From Promethearchaeota archaeon (GTDB lineage Archaea; Asgardarchaeota; Lokiarchaeia; Sigynarchaeales; SOKP01): DNA of 17,005 bases. This document shows, piece after piece, positions 15,973 to 17,005 of the stretch (positions within the stretch are counted from its first letter, which is position 1; each line of letters starts with the position of its first letter). The translations under genes and the position numbers were made by a program. The notes beneath the pieces are model-generated. The model was not told where the DNA came from. It ran no database searches and worked only from the letters and a program-made list of their open reading frames with translations. The stretch spans positions 1-17,005 of the forward strand of contig JAUWBH010000137.1 in NCBI GenBank assembly GCA_030605085.1, written 5' to 3'.

Positions 15973-16656
15973 TGAATTTGCCTAGATTTTGAAGTGAGAA
16001 TCGAATAACAATATAAAATTGGAAAAGATTATCTTTAGAGGATAAAAACGAATTTAAATTGAGCTCTTCATCCGAGAATACTAAATCAAGCAATTTATCG
16101 AAATCTTTTCCGTTTATCTTGCACATCATGTATAATGACAGATAAATGACGTATGTCGCATGACCTCAGAGCTCTTAGACCCCCTGAACGCTTCCGCTGG
16201 ACGACGAAAGGACGGAGTTCCCTCTCCGCTTCGTTGTATCGGGAGGCATGCCCTCGTACTTCAAGTATGTAAATAACATCTTTTCATATTTTTCATAACG
16301 CGTCAAGAGCTTTTCTAACCCTTCTTCAAGCACACCTTCCTTTCGCAACTTAAGGATGAGATCTCTTAACTTCTCCTCTGCTTCATCTTTTGTTAATCGC
16401 TTGGACTTGTCTGATTTCCACCCAAGAACCGTGTGCTTGAAGGTTGCCCTGAAAAATGACCTCAACCGTATCGCTTGGTTCAAGCTCTTATGGTTCTGAA
16501 CCCGTCGCTTTTTTAGCGTTTTCATTTGAGTTTCTAACGGTTCGAGTTTTTTCGGACGTCCACGCTGTTTTTTGCACCTGCGGAACTCGCTTCTTTTTGT
16601 ACCACCTCCTCGTGGTTTTCCAGCTTTTTTTTGATACGCTCATTCTCTTTTTCTAA
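15956..16656 (-). pseudogene. IS66-family transposase remnant, C-terminal half
   Basis: Fragments in several frames read as the C-terminal half of an IS66 transposase different from the one at 12439-14093. A coiled-coil piece (16590-16656, NERIKKKLENHEEVV) shifts frame near 16575 into RGRPKKLEPLETQMK and then an open stretch (16175-16525) ending EKMLFTYLKYEGMPPD. A shift near 16240 gives YNEAERELRPFVVQRKRSGG, the family's D-N-x-A-E...RPFV motif with the catalytic Glu. After further shifts, ATYVIYLSLYMMCKINGKDF and onward (15956-16159) corresponds to the tail of the other copy (IVHLSLYHTCKRNK). The first two catalytic Asp are absent. It is inactive, and it ends close to the promoter of the peptide gene. 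Confidence 0.7.
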
Positions 16657-16674
16657 TTAAAATAATACAATTAA

Positions 16675-17005
16675 GATCTTTATTATAAATTTTCAAAATT
16701 TACAAAACTTAAGGTTTTAATTAAAAATTACAATACAATTGAAAAAAAATACAATTTCGGGAAACAGCAAATTTCAAACTTGCAATTTTAAGAACTAGAA
16801 GATTTACTTAAAGAAATACCTTATAATAATGAAGAGACTGTTATTCCTATCCAAATAGTAACACAAAACTTCATAAATACAAAAGAAAGTAAAAATTCTT
16901 ATACTTATGAATTTAATCTATTTTTACCTTATAATAATATCAAAATTAGGAAAAAATAGTTCAAATTAGATGATTTTAAGGCGCTTTATGATTCTAAAAA
17001 AAAAA
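16675..17005 (+). pseudogene. broken reading frame of unknown family, runs off the right edge
   Basis: One frame reads as protein through two stop codons: KNYNTIEKKYNFGKQQISN, LQF, TAA (about 16792-16794), then ELEDLLKEIPYNNEETVIPI and VTQNFINTKESKNSYTYEF, LFLPYNNIKIRKK, TAG (about 16957-16959), then FKLDDFKALYDSKKK to the end. The composition and absence of other stops over about 110 codons suggest a former gene. Each stop could come from a Gln codon by one C-to-T change, but the ancestral codons are not known. No start is evident, and the family is not recognised. Confidence 0.45.

Noticed and set aside
1..17005. CRISPR array, tRNA or rRNA genes
   Set aside because: I saw no regularly spaced short repeats and no cloverleaf-like or rRNA-like sequence in the window.

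Overview
The window looks like chromosomal DNA of an AT-rich archaeon, most likely an Asgard archaeon of the Lokiarchaeota type. This rests on very low G+C, TATA-like boxes and T-run stops instead of bacterial signals, a large surface protein with Ig-like repeats and a C-terminal membrane anchor of the kind common in Lokiarchaeota, and several decayed IS66 and IS630 elements. The lineage is an inference from protein style; no rRNA or tRNA gene is present to confirm it.

Layout, left to right. (1) 68-1527, minus strand: a two-gene unit, a small probable winged-helix protein followed by a divergent Fe-S uracil-DNA-glycosylase-like protein. (2) 1827-5370: a surface protein gene lying between two 257-bp direct repeats, each a dead copy of the same short gene. 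Its signal peptide is encoded upstream of the first ATG. (3) 5414-9345, minus strand: an MFS transporter, a broken gene, and a TPR protein whose start overlaps the stop of the broken gene. (4) 9528-9918: a truncated C-terminal gene fragment abutting an IS630 transposase fragment. (5) 9996-11907: a small hypothetical gene, then a SAM-dependent methyltransferase and an endonuclease III in tandem. (6) 12439-14093: a full-length but heavily decayed IS66-type transposase gene. (7) 14370-15863, minus strand: a radical SAM/SPASM peptide maturase preceded by a 25-codon peptide gene with an almost ideal ribosome binding site and a TATA box. (8) 15956-16656: a second, different IS66 remnant. (9) 16675-17005: another broken reading frame running off the right edge.

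The most notable system is the pair in (7): a tiny peptide with a Trp-Tyr...Pro-Cys tail and the radical SAM/SPASM enzyme that probably modifies it, a candidate archaeal RiPP cassette. It sits between two IS66 remnants on the same strand, in a region otherwise rich in dead genes. The other living genes (surface protein, TPR protein, MFS transporter, methyltransferase, endonuclease III) look like ordinary housekeeping or lineage-specific genes, and nothing in the sequence ties them to the cassette. All translations beyond the longer open frames were made by hand, and no database search was possible.
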